From UBA940 sp045613745 (lineage in GTDB: Bacteria; Bacteroidota; Bacteroidia; Bacteroidales; Rikenellaceae), in assembly GCA_045613745.1 (NCBI GenBank), contig JAZLBP010000013.1, positions 1 to 64,000 on the forward strand: a stretch of DNA of 64,000 nt. Direction: 5' to 3'. The notes beneath the pieces are model-generated. The model saw nothing but the letters and a program-made list of their open reading frames with translations, did not search any database and had not been told where the DNA came from. Each line of letters starts with the position of its first letter. The first letter of the stretch is position 1. The position numbers and the translations under genes were made by a program. This document shows, piece after piece, positions 50,740 to 59,306 of this stretch.

Positions 50740-51201
50740 CTATTTACCCAGCTTAAACTTACCTAACGATGATGCCTCTTGGGCTTTAGCAGTAAGTTTT
50801 GCCGCTCCTTCCGATACCTCACGGAGGTACTCATCACCGGGACTGCGGAAGTTAACATACTTAGCAGGGTAACCGCTTACAACAACCGACTCTACCTCGC
50901 CTTTTGAGTTGTATTTAACTTGTTTTTCGAGACCGACCAGTACATCTGCACCGCCATTATTTGCCAAAGCCTCGCTTACTGCGCTATCAATAACATTGTC
51001 AGCACCACCGTTGCGAGCGCTCTTGCTGGGAATAAACAAATAGGTGATTTTTTCTTTCGCTACATCAAGGTCAGCAAAAACAGCGACAATAGGATCTACT
51101 GCATTTACTTTTGTGTAAGTCGAAGAGGTGATGAGTTTGGTAGGAACCGAGCAACCCACGAACATAGCAACCGAAGCTGCCAAAAGGAAAAGTTTTTTCA
51201 T
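50740..51201 (-). CDS. Small unrecognised lipoprotein
   Basis: A 153-residue lipoprotein with a signal ending in FVGC. The rest is a compact alpha/beta region (DPIVAVFADLDVAKEKITYLFIPSKSAR, VIDSAVSEALANNGGADVLVGLEKQVKY) with a basic, helix-forming C-terminus. I do not recognise the family. It precedes the TolA-like and BACON-like genes by 9 and then 12 bases, so the three probably form an operon encoding envelope proteins. Confidence 0.7.
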   Translation of the reverse strand: MKKLFLLAASVAMFVGCSVPTKLITSSTYTKVNAVDPIVAVFADLDVAKEKITYLFIPSKSARNGGADNVIDSAVSEALANNGGADVLVGLEKQVKYNSKGEVESVVVSGYPAKYVNFRSPGDEYLREVSEGAAKLTAKAQEASSLGKFKLGK

Positions 51202-51261
51202 AATAATATAAATTTAAGTTAAATAAGTATTTTGCTTTTTACAACTCACTGATTATCAATG

Positions 51262-51296
51262 AAATACCCCCCCCGAAACATCGGGGAGGGGTATTT
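51262..51296. terminator. GC-rich hairpin in the gap between tdh and the lipoprotein operon
   Basis: AAATACCCCCCCCGA (51262-51276) pairs with TCGGGGAGGGGTATTT (51281-51296) across an AACA loop. It is a strong hairpin, but only short T runs follow on either strand, so its direction is unclear. It may be a backup terminator for tdh or part of the lipoprotein leader. Confidence 0.45.
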
Positions 51297-51417
51297 TACA
51301 CCCTCATTGTATGATATGTAGCATCAGCTTGTTTGGCTTTTGTTTTGACAAATTTAAAAAATATTTTCCAAACAATCAACTCTCCGTCGGGGTTTTGTTT
51401 GGCACAACACACAAAAA

Positions 51418-51446
51418 AAGAGTCGCACGTATTCCGCGCGACTCTT
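51418..51446 (-). terminator. Terminator of the threonine dehydrogenase gene
   Basis: AAGAGTCGC (51418-51426) pairs with GCGACTCTT (51438-51446). The A run at 51413-51419 gives a T tail on the - strand. It lies 22 bases past the stop codon. Confidence 0.8.
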
Positions 51447-51468
51447 CGAAATTATGTGTAATCAGATA

Positions 51469-52425
51469 TTACAACAGGCCGTTTTTGTGTTTCTCGGCGA
51501 TGATTTTCAGCATATCATCGGTCATAGTTTCGAGATCCCACTCGGGTTTCCAACCCCACTCAGCGCGAGCGCAGCTGTCGTCAAGGCTGTTAGGCCAGCT
51601 GTTTGCGATAGCCTCCTTAACGGGGTCAACATTGTACTCCATAGTGAACTCGGGCATACGTTTTTGAACGGCTGCAAAAATCTCCTCGGGAGCAAAGCTC
51701 ATCGATGCGATGTTGAAGCTGTTGCGGTGGATGAGTTTTGCGGGGTCAGCCTCCATCAGTTGAACGCAAGCACGCAGTGCATCGGGCATATACATCATAT
51801 CCATTTTGCATCCTTGGGGGATGGGGCAGGTGAATTTGCCGTTTTTGATAGCCTCATAGTAAATCTCCACAGCGTAGTCGGTAGTACCGCCACCGGGCAG
51901 AGTAACATTCGAGATGATACCGGGGAAACGCACGCTACGGGTGTCAACGCCGAAACGAGTGAAATAGTAGTCGCTCAACATCTCACCGGTCACTTTGCAC
52001 ACGCCATACACGGTAGTAGGACGCATAACGGTGTCTTGGGGAGTGTTGTCCTTGGGGTAGTCGCCACCAAAAGCACCAATCGAGCTAGGGGTAAACAGAG
52101 CGCAACCGAATTGGCGTGCGATCTCCAACGAGTTTACCAGCGCGCCGATGTTGATGTCCCAAGCGAGTTTGGGATTGCGCTCGCCGGTTGCCGACAGCAG
52201 TGCCACAAGGTTGAAGATGGTGTCAACATTGTACTTTGCTACAACAGCAGCATAAGCGGGAACGTCCAATGCGTTGAGTTCCTCGAACGGGCCATTTGCA
52301 GCCAACACAGGATTAACTCGCATATCCGATGCGATAACGTTGTTGTTGCCGTAAATACCACGCAAATACGTTGTCAACTCCGAACCGATTTGTCCACCGG
52401 CTCCTACGATAAGGATTTTTTTCAT
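51469..52425 (-). CDS. L-threonine 3-dehydrogenase (SDR/epimerase type)
   Basis: A 318-residue extended short-chain dehydrogenase with a GxxGxxG NAD-binding start (VGAGGQIGSEL). Catalytic Ser and Tyr-x3-Lys are in TPSSIGAFG and VYGVCKVTGE. The closest named family is the SDR-type L-threonine dehydrogenase, which makes 2-amino-3-oxobutyrate from threonine; the RFPGIISNVTLPGGGTTDYAVEIYYEA block fits it. An alternative is a nucleotide-sugar epimerase, but no sugar-nucleotide genes are nearby. It is divergent from the symporter gene. Confidence 0.82.
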   Translation of the reverse strand: MKKILIVGAGGQIGSELTTYLRGIYGNNNVIASDMRVNPVLAANGPFEELNALDVPAYAAVVAKYNVDTIFNLVALLSATGERNPKLAWDINIGALVNSLEIARQFGCALFTPSSIGAFGGDYPKDNTPQDTVMRPTTVYGVCKVTGEMLSDYYFTRFGVDTRSVRFPGIISNVTLPGGGTTDYAVEIYYEAIKNGKFTCPIPQGCKMDMMYMPDALRACVQLMEADPAKLIHRNSFNIASMSFAPEEIFAAVQKRMPEFTMEYNVDPVKEAIANSWPNSLDDSCARAEWGWKPEWDLETMTDDMLKIIAEKHKNGLL

Positions 52426-52501
52426 CTTAATTGTTAGTGGTTAATGTGATTGAATTATATCAGTTTTTGTTTCGTCCTACAAAGTCACAATTTCGATAAT
52501 G

Positions 52502-52509
52502 CAAAGATA
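52502..52509 (-). promoter_or_regulatory. -7 box for the threonine dehydrogenase gene
   Basis: On the - strand this reads TATCTTTG (TAnnTTTG), 77 bases before the start codon. A TTTG (52525-52528) lies 15 bases upstream, closer than usual. Confidence 0.45.
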
Positions 52510-52601
52510 TTGTTTTTTTGGTTACAAAGTATCGGTCGCAGCAAAAAAAATAGACCGCCGCGAGCAGTTTTGTGCGGAATTTGCCAAAAGTTACACAGAA
52601 A

Positions 52602-52632
52602 TTGCAAAACTGCGATTTTATATTTAACTTTG
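52602..52632 (+). promoter_or_regulatory. Promoter of the sodium/solute symporter gene
   Basis: A TTG (52602-52604) and TAACTTTG (52625-52632) are separated by 20 bases, giving a predicted start near 52639 and a 40-base leader. Confidence 0.65.
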
Positions 52633-52678
52633 TGAAGTTTTATACTGCACGAAAATATCAACTTTAACAAATAACAAT

Positions 52679-54253
52679 ATGAATTTTGGTACTATTGACA
52701 TTATTGTCTTTGTCGTCTATGTCATCGTTGTTGTAGGCGTCGGCTTGTGGGTTTCCCGCGAGAAAAAAGGAGTCAAAAAAGATTCAAAAGACTACTTCCT
52801 GGCCAGCAAGGCTCTGCCTTGGTGGGCTGTGGGAGCTTCGCTGATTGCGTCGAACATCTCGGCCGAGCAGTTTATCGGTATGTCGGGTTCGGGCTTCGCA
52901 ATCGGTATGGGTATCGCATCCTATGAGTTTATGGCTGCGCTCACCCTGATTATCGTTGCGGCATTCTTCCTGCCCATCTATCTCCACCGCGGTATCTACA
53001 CTATGCCTCAATTCTTGGAGCAACGTTTCGACAAACGTGTGAAGACCGTGATGGCGATTTTCTGGTTGCTGGTATTCGTGTTTGTGAACCTTACCTCGAT
53101 TCTCTATCTGGGTGCGCTGGCGATCAACACTATGATGGGTGTTGACCTCGTTTGGGGTATCGTAGGTCTGGCTATCTTCGCTGCCGTTTACTCGATTTAC
53201 GGTGGTCTGAAAGCTGTTGCTTGGACCGACGTAATCCAAGTTGTATTCCTGATTGGTGGTGGTTTGGTGACTACCTACGTTGCATTTGAGTTGCTCGGTG
53301 GCGGCAGCTTCGGCGAGGGCGTGAAGATTTTGGCCGACAAAGCACCCCACAAATTCGATATGATTTTGGACAAAGCACACGCATCGTATAGCGAGTTGCC
53401 TGGTTTGAGCGTTCTTATCGGTGGTCTTTGGGTGGCTAACCTCTACTACTGGGGTTGCAACCAATACATCATCCAACGTGCACTTGCATCGAAATCGCTC
53501 GACGAGGCTCAAAAGGGTCTGGCATTTGCAGGTTTCTTGAAGATTCTGCTCCCGCTGATTATCGTTATCCCCGGCATCATCTGCTGGGTAATGGTTCAAG
53601 AGGGTCAAATCCCCGCTCTGGGCAAAGCTGACGAGGCATACCCCACTCTGCTGAATATGGTACCCACCGGTATCAAGGGTCTGGCATTCGCAGCGCTGGT
53701 TGCAGCTATCGTTTCGTCGCTGGCTTCGATGATGAACTCGATTTCGTCGATCTTCACTATGGACATCTACAAATCGTATATTAATAAAGGTGCGTCGGAC
53801 ACTCATATGGTAACCGTAGGCCGTATCACCAGCGTTGTTGCTCTGGTTATCGCTTGCGTTGTTGCTCCTATGTTGGGTAACCTCGACCAAGCCTTCCAAT
53901 TCATCCAAGAGTTCACCGGCTTCGTATCGCCCGGTGCGTTGGCTATCTTCTTGGCAGGCTTCTTCTACAAACGTGCAACCGCAAATGGTGCATTGGCAGC
54001 TGCTCTGGGTACTTTTGTATTCTCGGTGCTGTTCAAGTTCCTCATCCCCGGTGTTCCCTTCATGGATCGTATGATGATTGTCTTTGCTCTGTGCTTCTTG
54101 GTAATCGTGCTGTTCGCTCTGCTGGAGAAGAAACCCATCGAGCAAGAGAAAGTGGAGTACCCCAAAGACCTGTTCAAGACTTCGACTGGTTTCAAGGTTT
54201 GCGCTGTTGCAATCATTGCTATTCTGGCATTCCTCTACATCATTTGGTGGTAG
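52679..54253 (+). CDS. Sodium/solute symporter (SSS family, SGLT-like)
   Basis: A 524-residue membrane protein with about 14 hydrophobic spans and the SSS signature near the start (ASLIASNISAEQFIGMSGSGFA). It also has VYSIYGGLKAVAWTDVIQ and NLYYWGCNQYIIQRALASKSLDEAQKG. Those blocks match the Vibrio sodium/galactose symporter vSGLT, so a sugar substrate is likely, though this is inference. It lies alone, divergent from tdh, with its own promoter and terminator. Confidence 0.9.
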   Translation: MNFGTIDIIVFVVYVIVVVGVGLWVSREKKGVKKDSKDYFLASKALPWWAVGASLIASNISAEQFIGMSGSGFAIGMGIASYEFMAALTLIIVAAFFLPIYLHRGIYTMPQFLEQRFDKRVKTVMAIFWLLVFVFVNLTSILYLGALAINTMMGVDLVWGIVGLAIFAAVYSIYGGLKAVAWTDVIQVVFLIGGGLVTTYVAFELLGGGSFGEGVKILADKAPHKFDMILDKAHASYSELPGLSVLIGGLWVANLYYWGCNQYIIQRALASKSLDEAQKGLAFAGFLKILLPLIIVIPGIICWVMVQEGQIPALGKADEAYPTLLNMVPTGIKGLAFAALVAAIVSSLASMMNSISSIFTMDIYKSYINKGASDTHMVTVGRITSVVALVIACVVAPMLGNLDQAFQFIQEFTGFVSPGALAIFLAGFFYKRATANGALAAALGTFVFSVLFKFLIPGVPFMDRMMIVFALCFLVIVLFALLEKKPIEQEKVEYPKDLFKTSTGFKVCAVAIIAILAFLYIIWW

Positions 54254-54270
54254 ACCGAATATACCTCAAC

Positions 54271-54307
54271 AAAAAATCCCGAGAGCATTTCGCTTTCGGG
54301 ATTTTTT
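54271..54307 (+). terminator. Terminator of the symporter gene
   Basis: AAAAAATCCCGAGAGC (54271-54286) pairs with GCTTTCGGGATTTTTT (54292-54307). It can also work in the other direction for the gene ending at 54332. Confidence 0.85.
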
Positions 54308-54331
54308 ATTGCTATTCGTATTCGTAGCACC

Positions 54332-55849
54332 TTAATCAAACACCCCTTTGACACCTTCAAAAAAGGTTTTCCAATCATATTGTTGACGATCAACACACAT
54401 CAACACACCCATAATCGCCAAACCCACAACTGCTAATGTCAAAAAAGCACCACATGCCAGAAATACTTTATACCACGTTTTCACATACCCTTCTTTGGTA
54501 TAAATAATCTTTTTCCATGTTACTCCTACACCTCTCCATTCTTCAGCAGAATCTATCATCTTATAAAATCTCTCATTGGTAAGATTATTCAATTTACAAT
54601 CTTTAACATTCAACACATCCTTAGATGGACATATCAATGGTCGCTTAAATTCATCGGCAAAACAAATAATTCCAAAATCAGCCCCATTATAATAACTTTG
54701 ATTATCCCAATGATATATATATTTTTCAGGAGTAGATATCGGCTCTGCAACACCATTAAACTTATAACTCTTTGTTGCGGCCCTATATATTCTCCTAACA
54801 CTTTCCGCATTAGGAGATATAGACGTCAAAAAAACGTCATAACGTTTACGATCCTCATATATTAATTGAGACACAAAACAGACTTCACATTCTTTTTCTA
54901 CGGGTTCAAAACAAATATCCACGACTAATGTATTATCCGCCAAACGCAGGGTATCTATTCCCGTAATTAGGATAGTACTATTTTCATCACATTCCTTTGT
55001 GTCGTTTTTGATAACAACATTGTTTTCATGCGACATTTGCGCCGTCGAAGAACTTGTATTTTGGAGCTTTTCAGGCGCTATGACAGGTGTCGAGATTGGG
55101 ATCTCCACGGGCTTTGTTTTTCCTCTTTGCGGCTTCGAGTTCTTTACCACGGCATCAGACATCGCAGATGCAGTCACGACCATACTAGACGCCATCTGAT
55201 TATCTGCCAAATAATACGCATTAAACTTAAGCGCATCTGTACGTTTTTCCACCTGTCTTTCGCATATATTCTTCCATTCATGAAAAGATATATTGCGAGA
55301 TTTAGGAACGACACAGAATCGAGCATTAACATCATGAATATACGGCTTTGATATACCGTCATATGTTGCCCTCATCCTAATCATCAAACTACCATCATTA
55401 TCAACTTGACAAAGTTTAATAATCGGCTCCTCTGCAGATGTAAAAGGATACAAAACATTCTCGTTGTACCTTAACGTATATCCATTTTTATCTTGATACG
55501 ATGAATAAAAGTCCGAAGATGTGTATGAAATATTTTTTGTTGACACTTGATATTGCAAAAGGAAATCGCGCACCGAGTATTCTTTGTTATTTTGTGGTAT
55601 CGGAACTATTGGGAGAAGCGACAAGTCAGAATCCAATTTATCTACAAAAACAACAATATCGGTCTTCTCATTAGCATATATTTCTGTATTATCTATATAT
55701 GCAGACAACTCGCCTCCTTTATTGTGCTTAAATTGCTGCCAAGCCCATACGGAAGTAACAATAGTAAGTATTCCGGTTATTACTTTCCATGAAAATATTA
55801 CTTTCAGCCAGCGAACTATTACATTTGACTCTTGATTATAATTTGCCAT
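54332..55849 (-). CDS. AT-rich orphan protein with two membrane segments
   Basis: A 505-residue protein that I do not recognise. A membrane segment near the N-terminus (VITGILTIVTSVWAW) and another near the C-terminus (FLACGAFLTLAVVGLAIMGVL) frame a soluble region of about 400 residues. That region contains beta-rich stretches (EIYANEKTDIVVFVDK), a low-complexity lysine/proline part and a cysteine-containing segment (ECEVCFVSQLIYEDRK). The composition is clearly more AT-rich than the neighbours and has no operon partner, consistent with recent transfer. ATG 55849 is chosen because the leading in-frame eight residues are basic and non-conserved-looking. Confidence 0.65.
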   Translation of the reverse strand: MANYNQESNVIVRWLKVIFSWKVITGILTIVTSVWAWQQFKHNKGGELSAYIDNTEIYANEKTDIVVFVDKLDSDLSLLPIVPIPQNNKEYSVRDFLLQYQVSTKNISYTSSDFYSSYQDKNGYTLRYNENVLYPFTSAEEPIIKLCQVDNDGSLMIRMRATYDGISKPYIHDVNARFCVVPKSRNISFHEWKNICERQVEKRTDALKFNAYYLADNQMASSMVVTASAMSDAVVKNSKPQRGKTKPVEIPISTPVIAPEKLQNTSSSTAQMSHENNVVIKNDTKECDENSTILITGIDTLRLADNTLVVDICFEPVEKECEVCFVSQLIYEDRKRYDVFLTSISPNAESVRRIYRAATKSYKFNGVAEPISTPEKYIYHWDNQSYYNGADFGIICFADEFKRPLICPSKDVLNVKDCKLNNLTNERFYKMIDSAEEWRGVGVTWKKIIYTKEGYVKTWYKVFLACGAFLTLAVVGLAIMGVLMCVDRQQYDWKTFFEGVKGVFD

Positions 55850-55920
55850 AGACTTAAATTTTATTTTCCACAAAAATAGTAATATTTTTCATACAATACA
55901 TTAAGATACAAACACTCTCA

Positions 55921-55966
55921 AAAAAACTTACGCCCACCCGAGAATGGGTGAGGCGTAAGTTTTTTA
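55921..55966. terminator. Bidirectional terminator between recR and the orphan gene
   Basis: AAAAAACTTACGCCCACCC (55921-55939) pairs with GGGTGAGGCGTAAGTTTTTT (55947-55966) with one bulge. A and T tracts flank both sides. It lies 18 bases past the recR stop codon. Confidence 0.85.
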
Positions 55967-55983
55967 TTGTTATCAAGAGTACC

Positions 55984-56577
55984 TTACAACGCCTGACGAT
56001 TATTGAGGGCGTGGCGGATGGTGTACTCGTCGGCGTACTCGATTTCGTCGCCAAAGCCGATACCTCGCGCGAGGGTTGTGATTTTTACCTCGGGGTGGTT
56101 TTTCAGGCGGCTCTTGATGTAGAACATCGTGGTCTCGCACTCCATCGAGGTGCCGATAGCGAGGATTACCTCCTTGACGCCTCCCGACACAACATTATCC
56201 ACCAGCAGGTCAATCTTCAAATCCGAGGGGCCTACGCCACGCATAGGCGAGATAACGTCGCCCAAGACGTGATAGAGTCCCTTGTAGGTTTTGGTGTTCT
56301 CGATGCTCATCACGTCGCCGACGTGCTCGACCACGCAGACTACCGAGCGGTCGCGTCGCGGGTCACTGCAAATAGGACACACCTCACCATCCGACAGGTT
56401 GTTACACTGCTTGCAGTAGCGTATTCCTGTGCGGAAACGGCTCACAGCGTCCACAAATTGCTCGACCTCAACCTCGGTGCGGCGCAATAGGTGCAACGAT
56501 AAACGGAGTGCGGTACGTTGGCCCACACCCGGCAGTTTGGCGAACTCGCCAACAACATCATCCAGCAGTTCCGACAT
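55984..56577 (-). CDS. recR: Recombination protein RecR
   Basis: A 197-residue RecR with the helix-hairpin-helix start ([18 protein letters not shown]), the C4 zinc finger ([16 protein letters not shown]) and a Toprim domain ([29 protein letters not shown]-like, [11 protein letters not shown]). With RecO and RecF it loads RecA on gaps. ATG 56577 is chosen over 56589, which would overlap the batE stop; both are possible. It lies downstream of batD and batE in the same direction. Confidence 0.93.
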   Translation of the reverse strand: [197 protein letters not shown]

Positions 56578-56581
56578 ACCG

Positions 56582-57352
56582 TTAGTCAATCAGCTCTATT
56601 GACGAGGCGGGCAGCCATCCCTTGTTGCCATCGGCAATCGACACCTGACACCAATCGCCAAGGCGGTCGAGGACGGTAACCTGCGTACCCTCGTGAATTA
56701 CAAAAATATCCTTACTTGTGCGGTCGGGCGAGCTCTTGACGGGTGCGGCACCAAGCATCACAATCGCATCCGACGAGTGCAGTGCATTGCGACGTTGCTC
56801 CGACGCGAAGTTTACCGACAGCAGAGTTAGTGCACCCATAACCACAGCCAGCGAGAAACCGACCTTGCGGAGGGTGAGACCCAACGGCAACAGATAGGCC
56901 ATCAGCGCCACCAGCATCAGCAGACCCGACACAAGCGAGATCACAGCCCAAGTGTTGCTATTGACAGCCGTACGCACTTCTCTAACCCAACGCGACACAA
57001 AGAACTCGGGGACAACCTCAATCTGATCCTTCACATAGCCGTTTGCAACGCGCAGGTTATATTGTGTATCCTCGTCGGCAGGGTCGATGCGCAGTGCCTT
57101 GTTGTAGTAGAGCACTGCCTTACCAATTTGGCCGTTTTTGAAGTATGCGCCACCCATATTGTAGTAGAGTTTGACGCTTGCCATTCCCGCCTTCTCGATG
57201 GAGTCGTAGATGGCTGTTGCGCCCGCCCAATCACCATTCATATAGGCAGTATTGGCGCGATCCCATTGGGCGTCGTACTCCGAAGCACGCACCGAAGTAG
57301 CGCGTACCAGGATGACCGCAAATAGTAACAGTATGAAAATACGTTTCGACAT
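56582..57352 (-). CDS. BatE-like protein: TPR, membrane helices and SH3 domain
   Basis: A 256-residue protein with a signal peptide and two to three TPR units (AQWDRANTAYMNGDWAGATAIYDS, LYYNMGGAYFKNGQIGKAVLYYNKAL). Two membrane segments come next (SLVSGLLMLVALMAYLLP, VVMGALTLLSVNFA), and a bacterial SH3 domain ends it (FVIHEGTQVTVLDRLGDWCQVSIADGNKGWLP). This is the BatE layout. It follows batD by one base. The Bat group (BatA-E with MoxR) is linked to stress tolerance in Bacteroides and related species. The other members are not in this window. Confidence 0.85.
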   Translation of the reverse strand: MSKRIFILLLFAVILVRATSVRASEYDAQWDRANTAYMNGDWAGATAIYDSIEKAGMASVKLYYNMGGAYFKNGQIGKAVLYYNKALRIDPADEDTQYNLRVANGYVKDQIEVVPEFFVSRWVREVRTAVNSNTWAVISLVSGLLMLVALMAYLLPLGLTLRKVGFSLAVVMGALTLLSVNFASEQRRNALHSSDAIVMLGAAPVKSSPDRTSKDIFVIHEGTQVTVLDRLGDWCQVSIADGNKGWLPASSIELID

Positions 57353-57353
57353 A

Positions 57354-59216
57354 TTATTTTCTCTTTTTAAGCGATTCGATTTTCGACAGCAGCTTCACAC
57401 TGTCGGCATACACCTCCTGCATCTGTCCCGACGCAAGGGGCGAGTATTGAGCCATCTCGCACTCCGAAATGAGGCTGATGAAACGCTCGGCCCACTCCTC
57501 GGCTACTCCTCGCTTGGTGAGTTGGCCGCGGACATTCTCTTTGCACAGGTTGGCAACGGGGATATTCAGTTTGTCGCTCATATAACCCCACAGCGCACGC
57601 AGGGTCTCGTCATAGAAACCGCGCTCGTTGCCGTCGTTCATATATTGCCCAGCTTTTTTCAGACGTTGAAGCGCAACCTTATTGGCACGTTTGCCACGCA
57701 CAAAGGTAGCGTTATTACTGTTGCGGATAAAACGTTTGAGCGGAACGTACGACGCCACAAACAGCACCACAAACAGCACCCACAGCGCAAAGTACAGCGG
57801 ACTCCACATCAGCAGTCGTCCCTTGGGCGACAAATCGGCCGAGCCCAGTTTGATAAAACGGATGTCCTTGTCAAGCATCTTGACCTCCTCCTTACTCAAA
57901 CCGCTGACAATACCCGAGATTGAGGTGCGAGCCATTGAGTCGGCCGCAACATTGATACACATCTCGCGTGTCGAGAGGGTTACATACTTGGCTGTGCGGG
58001 GGTTGAAATAGGTGAACTCCACCGCGGGAATTGTATATTCTCCCTCGGCGCGAGCAATGAACGGATACTCAAACTGGCGGTATCCCGAGATTCCCGACGC
58101 CGAACTTTGCAGGCTCTCGGTCATCTTGACATTATACTGCTCAAACGAAGTGGGCAGCGAAAGTGTGGGCGCCTGAATCAACGGAAGGTTGCCTCGTCCC
58201 GACACCTTAACCGTATAGGTAGCGCTCGAATTGGCATTGATTTGGTCGGCGGGCAACACTGCATCGAGTGTGAATTGACCCACCGCACCCGCAAAACTGC
58301 GCGGCGCATCCGATGGCAGCTCCAACACCTCGACCACCTGACGGGCTGACGCAAGGGGTTTGCGCACCTCCTGCACCATATCCATCGAGCCAAAGAAGTC
58401 GTCGAACATAGATTGACGACCCGCAGGTTGGGTTACGATGCGTGCTACAATGGTCAGCTCGGCGGGCTCAATAGTCAGTTGTCCCACCTGTTGGGGGTAG
58501 AGCAGATACTCCTGCAATATGTGGGTATCATAGACCTTGCCGTTGTAGGCCTCGCTCTGCCAGGTGTACTCCGTGCCTTTGAGCTCCTGCATCCAGAAGC
58601 CGTTGAAGGTCGGGAACTTGGAACTCTCGATACCGCTCAATTGCGTACGGGTATAAAGTTTGATTGTCGCGCGAATGGGTTCTCCCTTATAGACCTTGTT
58701 CTTGTCCAAATGCACCGCCACAAACACATCGTCCTTGCCAATGCCTTTGGTCTTTTGCTCCTTCTTGGTAGCCGCAGCGGTCGCACCATCCTGAGCCGCA
58801 GCTGCCGGCTCTGAGTTCTTCTCATCGACCACAGCAATGCTCAACTCGTGGGTCGAGTACTTCTCGTCATCCACCTCGACGGTTGCCGCCGAAATGGTTG
58901 CAGTACCCTCGCTGTTGGCCTGCACCACATAGGTGTAGGTGTAGCTCACGCTTTTGGAGATTTCGCCATTAACGATGCTGGTTGACGACGAGTAGGAGGT
59001 CGAAGGGCCTGCCATCACGTCCAAACCCTCGAATGTGGGGGCTTCAAACTTGTCGGCCTTGGCATTGACCACAAACTCGATGCGGAACAATTCGCCCATC
59101 TGCACCGCGCCGGGTGCCACAACGTCGAACTTGACCCCGCCCTTCTGGGCAAAGGCCACACACGAGCACAGCACCGCGAGTAGTGTAGTAAAAAATGTCT
59201 TTATACGTCCGTACAT
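57354..59216 (-). CDS. BatD-like periplasmic/membrane protein
   Basis: A 620-residue protein with a signal sequence (TTLLAVLLCSCVAFA). It is followed by a large beta-sandwich region: VAPGAVQMGELFRIEFVV, VNGEISKSVSYTYTYVVQ, and FNAFWMQELKGTEY-like repeats such as TFNGFWMQELKGTEYTW. A membrane segment lies near residue 470 (YFALWVLFVVLFVASYV), and a helical C-terminal region follows. This is the BatD layout (DUF-type aerotolerance protein). The ATG at 59216 is chosen; the in-frame upstream part lies outside the signal sequence. It starts the batD-batE-recR run. Confidence 0.85.
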   Translation of the reverse strand: MYGRIKTFFTTLLAVLCSCVAFAQKGGVKFDVVAPGAVQMGELFRIEFVVNAKADKFEAPTFEGLDVMAGPSTSYSSSTSIVNGEISKSVSYTYTYVVQANSEGTATISAATVEVDDEKYSTHELSIAVVDEKNSEPAAAAQDGATAAATKKEQKTKGIGKDDVFVAVHLDKNKVYKGEPIRATIKLYTRTQLSGIESSKFPTFNGFWMQELKGTEYTWQSEAYNGKVYDTHILQEYLLYPQQVGQLTIEPAELTIVARIVTQPAGRQSMFDDFFGSMDMVQEVRKPLASARQVVEVLELPSDAPRSFAGAVGQFTLDAVLPADQINANSSATYTVKVSGRGNLPLIQAPTLSLPTSFEQYNVKMTESLQSSASGISGYRQFEYPFIARAEGEYTIPAVEFTYFNPRTAKYVTLSTREMCINVAADSMARTSISGIVSGLSKEEVKMLDKDIRFIKLGSADLSPKGRLLMWSPLYFALWVLFVVLFVASYVPLKRFIRNSNNATFVRGKRANKVALQRLKKAGQYMNDGNERGFYDETLRALWGYMSDKLNIPVANLCKENVRGQLTKRGVAEEWAERFISLISECEMAQYSPLASGQMQEVYADSVKLLSKIESLKKRK

Positions 59217-59306
59217 ATATGCGTGTATTTTGTGTAAACTGCCCGATGTTCGCACCTCGGCAAGGGCGAACATCGGGACAATTTATTAACGTAAACGCGT
59301 AGTGGT

